Assembly (NCBI GenBank): GCA_903906365.1
Contig: CAIVKC010000039.1
Span: 49,988 to 113,987, forward strand
DNA length: 64,000 nucleotides
DNA from: an uncultured Bacteroidota bacterium
GTDB lineage: Bacteria > Bacteroidota > Bacteroidia > Chitinophagales > Chitinophagaceae
Reading direction: 5' to 3'
Shown here: positions 36,349-45,806 of the stretch, in pieces
Layout: every line of letters starts with the position of its first letter
Numbering within the stretch: position 1 is the first letter of the stretch
Program-made: the position numbers and the translations under genes
The notes under the pieces: model-generated
Told to the model about the DNA's origin: nothing
What the model saw: only the letters and a program-made list of their open reading frames with translations
The model's database searches: none

Positions 36349-36538
36349 ATTTATATGTTTGATGAATGAATTAACTTCACAAGATTATAAAGACCCCGTC
36401 CGGGCATTTATGCGTTGGATCATATTTTGGAAATCCACCTGGTTCACCCCTTGAAGTTCATTGACAGGAATTATCGATCAAACCCTTTGCTGTAAAGGTT
36501 TTGCAAAGAAAGTTCCATGCACTCAAAATGCACTTACC

Positions 36539-36550
36539 TGATTACAATCA
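36539..36550. promoter_or_regulatory. FNR/CRP-type operator between the nos operon and its regulator gene
   Basis: TGAT-TACA-ATCA is a perfect dyad core, within CTGATTACAATCATG. It lies 86 bases before the regulator start and about 190 before the cytochrome start, in the shared divergent region. The same 15-mer with one change is upstream of hemN at 6137-6151. A second dyad, ATGATA (36592-36597) and TATCAT (36605-36610), lies nearer the regulator gene. The site suggests self-regulation plus control of nos. Confidence 0.65.
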
Positions 36551-36635
36551 TGTACCCCCTTATCGTGTATCATCCTCCTGGGAGGGGGTGAATGATACTT
36601 TTAATATCATCTCTTGAATAAAATATACTTTATAT

Positions 36636-37232
36636 ATGATGATCGATATTGATATGCTGCTCGCCTGGGGTGCCTCTTATAAGAAAGTGGATGCCGGTGA
36701 TACTATTTTCCGGGAAGGAACCGATGGTCATTTTTACCACCAGCTGGTGAGCGGCTCGGTGCGGTGGATCAATATCAATGATGAAGGGGGAGAATTCATC
36801 CAGAACCTGATTGAACCCGGGGAAAGCTTTGGCGAGTTTCCGCTCTTCGATCAATCCCAATACGCGGCGACTGCCGTGGCTGATAAGCCCTCCGTTGTCA
36901 TACGGTTGCTGAAATCCTCTTTTCTGCAGCTGCTCAAAGAAAATCCGGACATCCATCTGCGGTTTACCCGCTTATTTGTGGAAAGGCTGCGCTTCAAATT
37001 CATGATCTTAAAGGAGCTCGCCTGCTTTGGTCCCGAACACCGGATCACGGCCCTGTTCGGTTATTTCAAGGAATCCCGGCGCAATATATGCCCCAGCTGC
37101 AACCAGGTGAAGCTCACACGCCAGCAGATTGCAGATATGACGGGCTTGCGGGTGGAGACGGTCATAAGGAGTATCAGGAGCCTGCAGGAAAAAGGGGCCC
37201 TGTCCATTGAAAAAGGTAAAGTGTATTGCTGA
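36636..37232 (+). CDS. FNR/CRP-family transcription regulator
   Basis: 198 residues: a cyclic-nucleotide-binding-like beta-roll (about 10-110), a dimer helix (about 112-140), and a winged helix-turn-helix at the end (LTRQQIADMTGLRVETVIRS, about 157-176). The recognition helix has VETVIR, like the VETISR of FNR, whose Glu and Arg contact TTGAT half-sites; this agrees with the TGAT-N4-ATCA sites found here. No N-terminal Cys cluster is seen; Cys in ICPSCNQ (about 150) may or may not bind metal. It may thus be a Dnr/NnrR-like NO sensor or another effector type. It is divergent from the nos operon and heads the unit with the membrane protein and ric. Confidence 0.9.
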   Translation: MMIDIDMLLAWGASYKKVDAGDTIFREGTDGHFYHQLVSGSVRWININDEGGEFIQNLIEPGESFGEFPLFDQSQYAATAVADKPSVVIRLLKSSFLQLLKENPDIHLRFTRLFVERLRFKFMILKELACFGPEHRITALFGYFKESRRNICPSCNQVKLTRQQIADMTGLRVETVIRSIRSLQEKGALSIEKGKVYC

Positions 37233-37290
37233 GTTTATGAGCCTGATCATAGACAAACCATTTCGCGGGTAGTTATTTTGTAGCAAAAAA

Positions 37291-38550
37291 ATGCAAAGCT
37301 CCCTGAGGAAATGGTTGCAGGTGTCCTTGCTTAACCTGATGATTGTTGCGGGCGCCGGTGTGATACTGCGCTATAAAATTGCTTTCCCGCTTCCCGCGGT
37401 CAACCAAAAGTTTTTGTTGCACGCCCATTCCCATTTTGCATTCTCCGGCTGGGTCAGCCAGGTGCTTATGGCCCTGTTGGTTGGATTGATATCGCGGCGA
37501 AGCGGTGTAAATTATTTTAGAAAATACCGCTGGCTGCTCTATGCTAACCTCGCTTTCTCCTACGGGATGCTGTTTAGTTTTCCTTTCCAGGGATACGGTC
37601 CCTGGTCCATCCTCTTTTCCACCCTGACCATCCTGGTTTCCTATGGTTTTGCAATCCTGTACTGGAAGGACCTGGGCAAACTCCCTGGGAAAACGCGCAG
37701 CCAGGGGTGGATCCGGGCCGCCCTGCTGTTCCATGTCATGTCCTCGGCGGGCCCCTTTTCCCTGGCCTATATGATGGCATCCCACCACCTGTTGCAGAAC
37801 TGGTACCTCGCCAGCATTTATTTTTTTCTGCATTTTCAATACAATGGATGGTTCTTTTTTGCCTGTATGGGGCTTCTTATTGACCTGTTTCCCTATGAGC
37901 TTATGGCCGCAGCTTATCTTAAAGGGGCATTCCGCTTATTTGCCATTGCCTGCATACCGGCCTTTTTACTGTCTGTTTTGTGGTGGCCTGTTTCCGCCTG
38001 GCTATATGTGGTAGTAGGGGCTTCCGCCATAGCCCAGCTCGCCGGATGGGGGCTGCTGCTGGTTTGTTTGTCCAGGAACTATAGCGCCCTTTTGACAAGT
38101 TTTTCCAGGTATGCAAGGGTGCTGCTGGTCCTATGCGCCGCGGCCTGCACCATAAAACTATGTCTGCAGGCCGGATCCGTTCTTCCCGTGCTGAGCAAAC
38201 TCGCTTTTGGGTTCAGGCCGATCGTGATTGGCTACCTGCACCTTGTACTGTTGGCGGTTATAACCCTTTTCCTACTCTCCTATATGGTGGGTTCCTGCAT
38301 GGTTCGGGTCAACGCCCTTGTTTGGTCCGGCCTGGGATTATTTACTGCAGGTATTTTCATCAATGAGTTTCTGCTGATGGCCCAGGGTATTTATGACCTC
38401 CGATATGAGGCACTTCCCCTGATCAATGAATGCTTATTCGGTGCCGCCATAGGATTGTTTACAGGAATGCTGGTTTTTAATTTAGGACAGTTATTTTACA
38501 AAGATGATCCTGATCACAACGGACCAACCAAGCATATGTCAACTTTGTAA
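37291..38550 (+). CDS. Polytopic His-rich membrane protein, distant haem-copper-oxidase I-like
   Basis: 419 residues with about 11-12 transmembrane helices. The first helices carry LLHAHSHFAFSGW (His44, 46, 48), later LLFHVMSS, a helix with SIYFFLHFQYNGWFF, and GYLHLVLLAV near residue 310. Intramembrane His spread like this recalls haem-copper oxidase subunit I and NorB or the NnrS family, but I cannot place it firmly. It starts 58 bases after the FNR-type regulator and 11 bases precede ric, so it is probably part of an NO/low-oxygen response. Function is inferred from position: NO reduction, NO resistance or haem handling. Confidence 0.75.
   Translation: MQSSLRKWLQVSLLNLMIVAGAGVILRYKIAFPLPAVNQKFLLHAHSHFAFSGWVSQVLMALLVGLISRRSGVNYFRKYRWLLYANLAFSYGMLFSFPFQGYGPWSILFSTLTILVSYGFAILYWKDLGKLPGKTRSQGWIRAALLFHVMSSAGPFSLAYMMASHHLLQNWYLASIYFFLHFQYNGWFFFACMGLLIDLFPYELMAAAYLKGAFRLFAIACIPAFLLSVLWWPVSAWLYVVVGASAIAQLAGWGLLLVCLSRNYSALLTSFSRYARVLLVLCAAACTIKLCLQAGSVLPVLSKLAFGFRPIVIGYLHLVLLAVITLFLLSYMVGSCMVRVNALVWSGLGLFTAGIFINEFLLMAQGIYDLRYEALPLINECLFGAAIGLFTGMLVFNLGQLFYKDDPDHNGPTKHMSTL
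38505..38516. promoter_or_regulatory. Possible FNR-like dyad before ric
   Basis: TGAT-CCTG-ATCA, a perfect core match, lies 45 bases before the ric start but inside the end of the preceding coding region, where the codons for DDPDH also create it. It could drive ric separately, or be chance. Confidence 0.3.
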
Positions 38551-38561
38551 AAAATAAGAGT

Positions 38562-39281
38562 ATGACAAACACATTAAATCAATCACTGGCGTCGCTGGTC
38601 CTTACCACTCACCAGGTAGTACCCGTACTGGAGAAATACAACCTGGATTTTTGCTGCAAGGGCAAAAGGCTCCTGACGGATGCCTGCCGCGAACAAGGGC
38701 TGGACGCTGAGCTGATTTCCCGTGAAATTGAGCAGGTGCTGGCTCCTGAAAACAGCAAGATGATGCCCTTTTCCGAGATGAGCGCAGAACAGCTGATCGG
38801 CCATATCCTGATTCATCATCATTTTTACGTACGTCAGTCCATGCCTACCATACTGGGGCACCTGGAAAAAGTGGCCGAGAAGCACGGCGATCGATTTCCC
38901 TATATGAAAGAAGTGCTCTCTTTGTTCAGGGAGATCCGCACAGACATGACACAGCATATGAATAAGGAAGAAGCGGTCTTGTTTCCCATGATAAAAGACC
39001 TTGAAAAAGCCAGCCAGGCCGGACCGGGTAATTCCGGAACCATCTTTTCGGTGTTGGGACCTATTTCCGTGATGGAGGCTGAGCATGAACTGGCCGGAGA
39101 GATCCTGTTTCGGATCCGGGCGCTCACAAACACCTATAGCGCCCCCCAGGGAGCCTGCACCACCTTCAGGCTTTGTCTGACAGAACTGAAGGAATTTGAG
39201 GATGATTTGCACCAGCATGTACACTTGGAAAATAACATCCTCTTTCCCAGGGCACAGGCCATGCGCCGCCAGACAGCCTGA
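38562..39281 (+). CDS. ric: Iron-sulfur cluster repair di-iron protein (Ric/ScdA/YtfE)
   Basis: 239 residues. The N-terminal ScdA-type domain (about 5-50) has the motif LDFCCKGKRLL. The hemerythrin-like domain follows with His/Glu ligands in GHILIHHHFYVRQ, HMNKEEAVLFP (about 128-138), EAEHELAGE and HQHVHLENNILFP near the end. Ric proteins repair Fe-S clusters damaged by NO and oxidative stress. It is the last gene of the regulator unit, 11 bases after the membrane protein, and convergent with the peptidase gene. The size fits the family (220-245). Confidence 0.94.
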   Translation: MTNTLNQSLASLVLTTHQVVPVLEKYNLDFCCKGKRLLTDACREQGLDAELISREIEQVLAPENSKMMPFSEMSAEQLIGHILIHHHFYVRQSMPTILGHLEKVAEKHGDRFPYMKEVLSLFREIRTDMTQHMNKEEAVLFPMIKDLEKASQAGPGNSGTIFSVLGPISVMEAEHELAGEILFRIRALTNTYSAPQGACTTFRLCLTELKEFEDDLHQHVHLENNILFPRAQAMRRQTA

Positions 39282-39305
39282 TGGACGGGGGCTGTCGGGC
39301 AGGAT

Positions 39306-41285
39306 TTATTTCAGGTACCTGCCAAACCAGACCAGCCATCTTTGCAGGCGGTCCACCTGGTAACTGGGGACCGTGATTTCGTGGAATTGTCCCGGGTAGA
39401 TGACCAGTTGGGTGGGAACATGTAAGGTACGGAGTGCCTGGTACATTTGTTCCGCCCCTGCACTGGGTACATTGAAATCAGCCTGGGATGCCATGAACAG
39501 GGTAGGGGTTTTGATCCGGTTTGCTCTTAGAAACGGGTAGGATAACTTCAACCAGGTATCCAGGTGTTCCCAGGGCGGACCCAATTCGTTGTTGTATTGG
39601 TTTACATATTCGTCTACCCCGTACATACTTAACTGCAAGGCACTGCCTGCGCCACTGGAGGCAGCCCGGAAGCGGTTGTCGGAGGCAATGACATAATCGG
39701 TAAGGATTCCGCCATAACTCCAGCCGGCTATGCCCATTTTGGTGGAATCAGCCACCCCGCTGGCAATCAGAAAATCCGCTGCTCCCACAATATCCTTTAC
39801 TTCCTTATTGCCCCAATCGGCGAAAATGGCGCGGCAATAGTCAACGCCCCTGCCATAACTCCCGCGGTAGTTGACCGCTGCCACAGCAAAGCCGCCGGCT
39901 GCCAGGGATTGCCTTTCCATATAAAATTCATAGCTGTCCTGGTCAACGGGACCGCCGTGGATAAAAAGTATCAGCGGCCATTTGCCGCCAGGAACCTTTC
40001 CGGGAGGCATATACAGCATGCCCGATACCAGGGTCCCATCGCTGCTGGTTGACCTGAATCCTGTCACTTTGGAGAGCGCCAACGTATTAAAGAGGCTGTC
40101 AGCGGCATGGGTAATCCTTTTGGCAACCTGGTTTTCCAGGACATATATTTCAGATGGCAGCTGGGGTGTACTCATGAGGGCTGCCCAGGAACCACTTTTC
40201 CTGCAGGCCAGGTCTGAATAACTGCAGTCGCCCTCTGCTAATTTTTTCATCGAACCATCCTTGATGGAAAAAATAACAGGCAGGGATTTTCGGTCATCAG
40301 CGACCAGTACGGCCACTGAAGAAGCGTCCGCTGACCAGCGCGGGGTCCTTACGGGCCGGTCCAGGTCTTTGGAAAGCAGGCGTGGGGTTCCGCCATCTTT
40401 TGAAACCAGGGCAAGTATCGCATGCCCGTACATAGTAAAGTCTTCTTCACTGCTTGACTGCAGATAGGCAATGAATTTTCCATCGGGACTCCAGACGGGG
40501 TTGCTGTCCGCTCCCTTCCAGGTGGTTAACCGCCGGGCCTGCCCACCAGCCACGGCAGGCATAATCCAAAGGTCCGTATTTTCATTTCTGTCAGGGTCTT
40601 CGGTCCGGTTGCTGACAAAAACCAGCTGACTGCCATCCGGGCTCCAGGCCGGGGAGGACTCATCATATCGGCCCCCGGTGAGGGTATCGGTTGTTTTATG
40701 CTGCAGGTTAAAAACATACAAATGGGTATTTCTTCCGTCCAGGTACCCTTCCACGTCCTGCTTGAAATGATAGCGGTCCATGACATAGGGTGGACGGGTT
40801 TTTGTTTTGGCCGTATCGGCATAATCCGGATCCTTGACTACCAGCGCAATCCTGCTGGCGTCCGGGCTCCAGGCATAATCCAATAGTTTGCCCTTCACTT
40901 CCAGCAGCCTTTGCCCTTCCCCACCGCGTCTGTCTATCACATATAGTTTGCTGTCATCACCACCCTGCCTGCTGGAAATAAAAGAAAGGAATTTACCGTC
41001 CGGGCTCCATCTGGGTGTTTCATCCCCGTCCTCCCCATTGGTGAGTTGCAGGGTGGATGAACCATCCCAACTGGTCATCCAGATATGGGTCCCGTATTTA
41101 TCCCTGCTGCTGTCCGCCCGGGTCTCGGTATAGGCTATCCAGGAACCTTCGGGAGATATCTGCAAATCACCCAGGGTGATCAAACGGTAGATATCCCCCG
41201 GCTGGATGGTACGTTTGTCCGGGTGCTGGCCATGGGTGGCTCCGCAGGCTGCCATAAAACAGAGTAGCATGAAATACCTCATCAT
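39306..41285 (-). CDS. S9-family (prolyl oligopeptidase / acylaminoacyl-peptidase type) peptidase
   Basis: 659 residues from the ATG at 41285, which begins a signal peptide (MMRYFMLLCFMAACG). Residues about 30-400 are WD40-like propeller repeats (RWSPDGKFLSFISS, PAWSPDGSQLVFVSN, PVWSPDGKFIAYLQ). The C-terminal alpha/beta-hydrolase domain has the nucleophile motif GWSYGG and the triad Asp and His in SQADFNVPS and PGQFHEI. Such enzymes cleave short peptides in the periplasm. An extra ten residues from an upstream ATG (41315) would fall inside the hairpin at 41298-41331, so they are not used. It follows SusD by 63 bases and probably belongs to that operon, which suggests peptide rather than glycan use. 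Confidence 0.9.
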   Translation of the reverse strand: MMRYFMLLCFMAACGATHGQHPDKRTIQPGDIYRLITLGDLQISPEGSWIAYTETRADSSRDKYGTHIWMTSWDGSSTLQLTNGEDGDETPRWSPDGKFLSFISSRQGGDDSKLYVIDRRGGEGQRLLEVKGKLLDYAWSPDASRIALVVKDPDYADTAKTKTRPPYVMDRYHFKQDVEGYLDGRNTHLYVFNLQHKTTDTLTGGRYDESSPAWSPDGSQLVFVSNRTEDPDRNENTDLWIMPAVAGGQARRLTTWKGADSNPVWSPDGKFIAYLQSSSEEDFTMYGHAILALVSKDGGTPRLLSKDLDRPVRTPRWSADASSVAVLVADDRKSLPVIFSIKDGSMKKLAEGDCSYSDLACRKSGSWAALMSTPQLPSEIYVLENQVAKRITHAADSLFNTLALSKVTGFRSTSSDGTLVSGMLYMPPGKVPGGKWPLILFIHGGPVDQDSYEFYMERQSLAAGGFAVAAVNYRGSYGRGVDYCRAIFADWGNKEVKDIVGAADFLIASGVADSTKMGIAGWSYGGILTDYVIASDNRFRAASSGAGSALQLSMYGVDEYVNQYNNELGPPWEHLDTWLKLSYPFLRANRIKTPTLFMASQADFNVPSAGAEQMYQALRTLHVPTQLVIYPGQFHEITVPSYQVDRLQRWLVWFGRYLK

Positions 41286-41297
41286 AATAGGTTGGTT

Positions 41298-41331
41298 TTG
41301 AAAGACAGGGGGCAATACCCCTGTCTTTCAA
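41298..41331. other. Perfect 14-bp hairpin between susD and the peptidase gene
   Basis: TTGAAAGACAGGGG (41298-41311) and CCCCTGTCTTTCAA (41318-41331) pair without a mismatch across a six-base loop. On the minus strand the stem is followed by AAAACC and not by a T-run, so it is not a standard terminator for the susCD transcript. It may slow or partly end transcription, or protect the upstream susCD message, giving less peptidase than transporter. Confidence 0.75.
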
Positions 41332-41348
41332 TGATAGTAATATTAATT

Positions 41349-42716
41349 TTAATAACCGGGGTTCTGCACCAGGTTTTTATTTACATCGATTTCACTTTGG
41401 GGTATGGGAAGAACCAGCAGGTTGTCATCGTATCCCAGTCCGCTGATGTCCATCTGAAGCCTTTTTAGGGTCCACAGCCGGTCTCCTTCAAATCCAAGCT
41501 CCCGCATGCGTTCATCGATAAAATCCTGCAGGGTTACCGTGGAAAGCTGACTGGCGTTGGATCGCATTCTCACCATGTTGATATCGTCCACCGGGCTGGT
41601 CCCGCCTGCCGGGGCACCTCCTGCCAGGAGGTTGGCTTCTCCCCGGGTGAGGTACATTTCTGCGAGCCGGACAACCGGAATGGCTTTATAGAATTTGGCC
41701 CACTTGTTCGGGTAATAGCCCTGGTAACCAGCAATGCTGACCCCCTGGGTTACGTTGCCGCCCCGGAAATCGGCATTTTCGAAAAAGTTGAAATACAGGG
41801 GATCGATTTGGGCATCCCCGCGGCCTGCCGGCTGGGGGCTATAAAACGTGGTGAGACCCTGGTTGCTGGTGCCGGCGTTGCTTTGGGTACTCTGCTGGAT
41901 CGCAAATACATCTTCTGAAGAGTTGGATGCATTGTTAAAGGCCTTGTCGTAGGAACCGGTCAGGGTAAAATTTCCTGAATTGATGACGTCATTGGCCTGC
42001 AGGGCTGCATTGACATAATCGCCCATACTGAGGTATACGCGGGAAAGCATCGCCTTTGCGCTGAACTGGTCAGCCCTGAAATTCACGTTGGCGGAGGGCA
42101 GTTTGGCAATGGCTATCTGCAAATCACTTAAGACCTGCGCATATACCTGGGAGACGGTTGCCCGCGATGGCCTGTTTTTGAGCGAATCATAGGCATAGGT
42201 AGGTGCAAGTACTATGGGCACGCCCGGGTTGGCGGATGCCTGTCCATCACTGTAAGGCTTACCAAAAAATCCGACAAGTTCAAAATAGGTAACTCCGCGG
42301 ATGAATTTGGCTTCCCCTTCGATGGTCGCCCGGTCCGCTGTGTCTACAATGCTAAGCTTGTCGAGCACGGTGTTGGTGATGTTGATGATATTATAGCTGT
42401 TGGCCCAGAGATTGGCCGGTATGGAATTGGTGCTCACCGTTTTTTTATGCTGAACCGCCTGGTAATCCTGGTAGGTTCCGATGAAATTCACCTGGCTGTC
42501 GGATGCCAGCAGGTCGGGTACCAGTATGAATTGCTCCCCAAAGCCCCCATAGCTCTGCCAGAGCGTATAGGCGCCAAAAAGGAGGGCTTCCACATCGGCC
42601 GATGTCTTGATCTGGCTGGGTGTCACATTATTTTGTGGCAGAACATCCAGCTTTTTGTTGCAGGCAGGAAACAGTAAAATCAGGCAGCATGCGATGATAT
42701 ATGATGTATTTTTCAT
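41349..42716 (-). CDS. SusD/RagB family nutrient-binding outer-membrane lipoprotein
   Basis: 455 residues. A lipoprotein signal ends at FPAC (Cys19). The SusD layout follows: N-terminal TPR-like helices (SADVEALLFGAYTLWQ), an LWANSYNIINITNTVLD helix, AEAKFIRGVTYFELVGFFG (the RAxxxFxL-like core), and the C-terminal RMRELGFEGDRLWTLKR with the final NPGY. SusD proteins bind a substrate on the cell surface and close over the SusC porin. It is 33 bases after susC. The substrate cannot be read from the sequence; the linked S9 peptidase hints at peptides. Confidence 0.95.
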   Translation of the reverse strand: MKNTSYIIACCLILLFPACNKKLDVLPQNNVTPSQIKTSADVEALLFGAYTLWQSYGGFGEQFILVPDLLASDSQVNFIGTYQDYQAVQHKKTVSTNSIPANLWANSYNIINITNTVLDKLSIVDTADRATIEGEAKFIRGVTYFELVGFFGKPYSDGQASANPGVPIVLAPTYAYDSLKNRPSRATVSQVYAQVLSDLQIAIAKLPSANVNFRADQFSAKAMLSRVYLSMGDYVNAALQANDVINSGNFTLTGSYDKAFNNASNSSEDVFAIQQSTQSNAGTSNQGLTTFYSPQPAGRGDAQIDPLYFNFFENADFRGGNVTQGVSIAGYQGYYPNKWAKFYKAIPVVRLAEMYLTRGEANLLAGGAPAGGTSPVDDINMVRMRSNASQLSTVTLQDFIDERMRELGFEGDRLWTLKRLQMDISGLGYDDNLLVLPIPQSEIDVNKNLVQNPGY

Positions 42717-42749
42717 TGTAGTAGTGCTTTGTTTATAAAAAAATCCGGA

Positions 42750-45700
42750 TTAAAACTTGACATTCAGTCCGATGCTAACGGTCTTGGCCTGCGGGATGGT
42801 GTAGAAGTCTTCTCCGCCGGCAACCCGGCCAACGGTGTAGGTGTTGACTTCCGGATCCCCGGGGTACTTGGTAAAGGTCAGCAGGTTAACGGCGCCGATA
42901 TAAACCCTGGCAGAGGCGATCTTCAGGCTGCTGGCCAGGGAGGACGGGATCGAATATCCGAAGGTCAGGTTCTTCAGCCGGATGTAAGACCCGTTATAGA
43001 GCCAGCGGGTGGAGTTGCTGTTACCGGTCGGGAAATTGACACCGGTCCTGGGTACATTGGTAACATCCCCTGGTTTTTTCCAGGCATGGAGGATATCGGT
43101 GGTCTGGTTATCGAAATTATAATTGGCAAAGCCGTCTGACATATAAACACCGGCAGAATTGTAAATGCTGTTGCCGCTGACAAAATAGAAAAACACATTC
43201 AGGTCAAACCCTTTGTAGGAAAAACTGTTTGTCAGTCCGCCGGTATAATCCGGCGTGTACTTGCCAACCACCCTTCTGACCGCCTGGTTGTAATCAGAGG
43301 TGGTTTTATTATTGGCATCCAGGTAGAGGGCATCGCCGGTTTGTTTATCCACCCCGGCAAACTGCTGCATATAAAAACTGCCGATCGCTTCCCCGTTTAC
43401 CGCACGCTGCAACTGATCGGGGCTTTCTATAATTTGTCCGCCAATATTGCCTACCCTGTTCTTATTGTATCCGATATTAATGGAAGTGCTCCATTTGAAT
43501 GCCCCTTCCAGGTTCTTGGTATTGACGGCCGCTTCAAAGCCATGGTTATTGATGGTGCCAAGGTTCTGGTAGATGGAGGCATAACCTGTGGACAGGGGAA
43601 TATTGGTATTGAGTAACAGATCGGTGGTATGTTTATTATAATAGTCCAGCTCTCCGGAGATCCTGTTTTTAAAAAACCCGAATTCAAGGCCCAGGTCGGA
43701 CTGAACACTTTTTTCCCACTTCAGGTTGGGGTTGGCCAGTTGTACGGGAGAGAAACCGGGCAGGCCGGGATAATTGGTAACGGCATACAGGGATTGAAAC
43801 TGGCTTTCCCCGATCTCAGAGTTACCGGTAAGGCCATAACTGGCCCTGAGTTTCAGAAAACTGAGGGCCGTCTTATTTTTCAGGAATTCCTCTTCGGACA
43901 ACACCCAGCCTGCCGATGCGGCCGGAAACCACCCGTAGCGGTTGGAGGGCCCAAAACGGGAGGATCCGTCCGTGCGGATGCTTAAGGAAAGCAGGTAACG
44001 GTCCAGCAGGGAATAATTCCCCCTCAGAAAATAGGAAAGGAAGGTATAACGGTTATTGGTGGAGGATGCGCTGGTGATGTTGGTGGCGCCGTTCAGGTTT
44101 TTAATGGCATCGGAAGGATAATCCTGGCCATTGGCAAATGAATGTAAGAGGTCGTTTTGCAGGTAGCTCATGCCCAGTACCGCTGTAATTTTATTATGAT
44201 CGTTTATCTGCGGGGTAAAAGAAAAATAATTATTAGTATTGAAGGAGGTGCTTTGTGAAAGGATGATGGTCCCTTTTCCGATTCCAGCGCCATCGATGCT
44301 TTCTTTTCCGGCAAACTGGGTCTCGTTCAGGCTTAGGATATCTGCCCCGAATTCAGAGCGGAAGGAAAGGGAGGGGAGGATACTGAGATTTCCGTAAGCA
44401 TTGCCAATGGTTCGAAAAGTGACCTGTTTGTCGAAATCATATAAGGCATCGTAGAGGCCGTTGGGATAGAGCGTATTTTTATTCAGCAAGCCGGTATTGG
44501 GGTCCGTGAGGGGGGAGATCGGCAATTGCGCCACCAGCTGTCCGGGTGTGGAAAAGGAATTGTCATTGGTGACTTTATCCAATTCCGATCTGTCTACCGC
44601 CAGGTTGATTCCGAACACCAGCTTATCGCTCACATTATGATCCAGGTTGAACCGGCCGCCGTAGCGGGAAAATTTATTGTTTACTACGATCGCATCCTGC
44701 ATATTGTAAAATCCCGAAGCAAAAAACCGGGTTTTATCATTACCCCCGGTAGCCGATAGGTTGATCTGGCTGGATGGGGCATTTTTGTGCAGGGACTGGG
44801 CCTGCCAGTTGGTGTTGACCGCATGGTTTCTCCAATCAGTACCCAGCGCAAACTGGTCTAAAACGGGTTCATAGAAACCGAATTTATAGTAATTGATGGC
44901 AGAGTCCAGGCTGGGAAATCCGCTCACATTGTTGTTGAAATCATAGGTCCCGTCATTAACGGCCGACTGTTCCACCACATCCACATACTGTTTGGCATTG
45001 AGGAAGGAGCGCTGCCTGGCCGGATTACTCCAGCTGCTGGAGGTATTGAGTTCAATGACGGTCCTTTTTGCGGACTTGCCTTTTTTGGTGGTGATCAACA
45101 CCACTCCGTTGGCCGCACGCGCACCGTAAATGGCCGCCGCAGAAGCATCCTTGAGTATTTCTATGGATTCGATGTCATTGGGATTAATATCAGCAAGCGG
45201 ATTGGTGTCATCATTGGTGGCGTCGGAAAGACTGTTTGAAATCACCGGGAGCCCGTCTACCACATACAGTGGCTGGCTGCCGGCTGAAATGGAGGATATC
45301 CCTCGGATATTGACCTGTATGGCCTGGCCGAGTTTGCCGCTGCCTGATTGCACCACCACACCCGGGGCCTTGCCCTGGATGGCGGATTCAAAACTGGGGG
45401 TAGGATAGTTTTCAACATCCTTGGAGATGAGTTTTGAAATGGAACCGGTGACCTCTTTTTTAAAGGCCTTGCCATACCCTACCACCACTACTTCGTTCAA
45501 TGCTTTTTGGGAAGTCTCCATCTTTACCTGGATGGGTTCGCCGGCTTGTCCGATCGCAATGTCTTTTTCTTCATAACCTATGTAGGAAAAATGCAATACG
45601 GAAGTCTTGGGGCCCACTTTAATGGAAAAATTGCCGTTGCTGCTGCTCACAGCAGTGGCTTTGGGTCCCCGGGAAGTGATGGTTACACCGGCCAGCGGTG

Positions 45701-45806
45701 TGTTGTCCTTTGCATCCACCACGTTGCCTGTAATTTCTTTGGTCTGTCCAAACAGGAGGGAGACAGGGAATAAGGCTATTCCAAGAAGGATTTGAAATTT
45801 TCTCAT
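42750..45806 (-). CDS. SusC/RagA family TonB-dependent transporter
   Basis: 1,018 residues with a signal peptide (cleavage near LLFGQ). Residues about 22-105 are a carboxypeptidase-regulatory-like beta-sandwich (GNVVDAKDNTPLAGVTITS), followed by the TonB-dependent plug (about 125-230; YPTPSFESAIQGKAPGVVV, NIRGISSISAG, LYVVDGLPV) with the SusC signature AAAIYGARAANGVVLITTKKG. The rest is the 22-strand barrel, ending SIGLNVKF. It imports the ligand caught by SusD using TonB energy. It is first in an operon with susD and the S9 peptidase. No anti-sigma/ECF pair is next to it. The AT-rich promoter region is 45807-45900. Confidence 0.96.
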   Translation of the reverse strand: MRKFQILLGIALFPVSLLFGQTKEITGNVVDAKDNTPLAGVTITSRGPKATAVSSSNGNFSIKVGPKTSVLHFSYIGYEEKDIAIGQAGEPIQVKMETSQKALNEVVVVGYGKAFKKEVTGSISKLISKDVENYPTPSFESAIQGKAPGVVVQSGSGKLGQAIQVNIRGISSISAGSQPLYVVDGLPVISNSLSDATNDDTNPLADINPNDIESIEILKDASAAAIYGARAANGVVLITTKKGKSAKRTVIELNTSSSWSNPARQRSFLNAKQYVDVVEQSAVNDGTYDFNNNVSGFPSLDSAINYYKFGFYEPVLDQFALGTDWRNHAVNTNWQAQSLHKNAPSSQINLSATGGNDKTRFFASGFYNMQDAIVVNNKFSRYGGRFNLDHNVSDKLVFGINLAVDRSELDKVTNDNSFSTPGQLVAQLPISPLTDPNTGLLNKNTLYPNGLYDALYDFDKQVTFRTIGNAYGNLSILPSLSFRSEFGADILSLNETQFAGKESIDGAGIGKGTIILSQSTSFNTNNYFSFTPQINDHNKITAVLGMSYLQNDLLHSFANGQDYPSDAIKNLNGATNITSASSTNNRYTFLSYFLRGNYSLLDRYLLSLSIRTDGSSRFGPSNRYGWFPAASAGWVLSEEEFLKNKTALSFLKLRASYGLTGNSEIGESQFQSLYAVTNYPGLPGFSPVQLANPNLKWEKSVQSDLGLEFGFFKNRISGELDYYNKHTTDLLLNTNIPLSTGYASIYQNLGTINNHGFEAAVNTKNLEGAFKWSTSINIGYNKNRVGNIGGQIIESPDQLQRAVNGEAIGSFYMQQFAGVDKQTGDALYLDANNKTTSDYNQAVRRVVGKYTPDYTGGLTNSFSYKGFDLNVFFYFVSGNSIYNSAGVYMSDGFANYNFDNQTTDILHAWKKPGDVTNVPRTGVNFPTGNSNSTRWLYNGSYIRLKNLTFGYSIPSSLASSLKIASARVYIGAVNLLTFTKYPGDPEVNTYTVGRVAGGEDFYTIPQAKTVSIGLNVKF

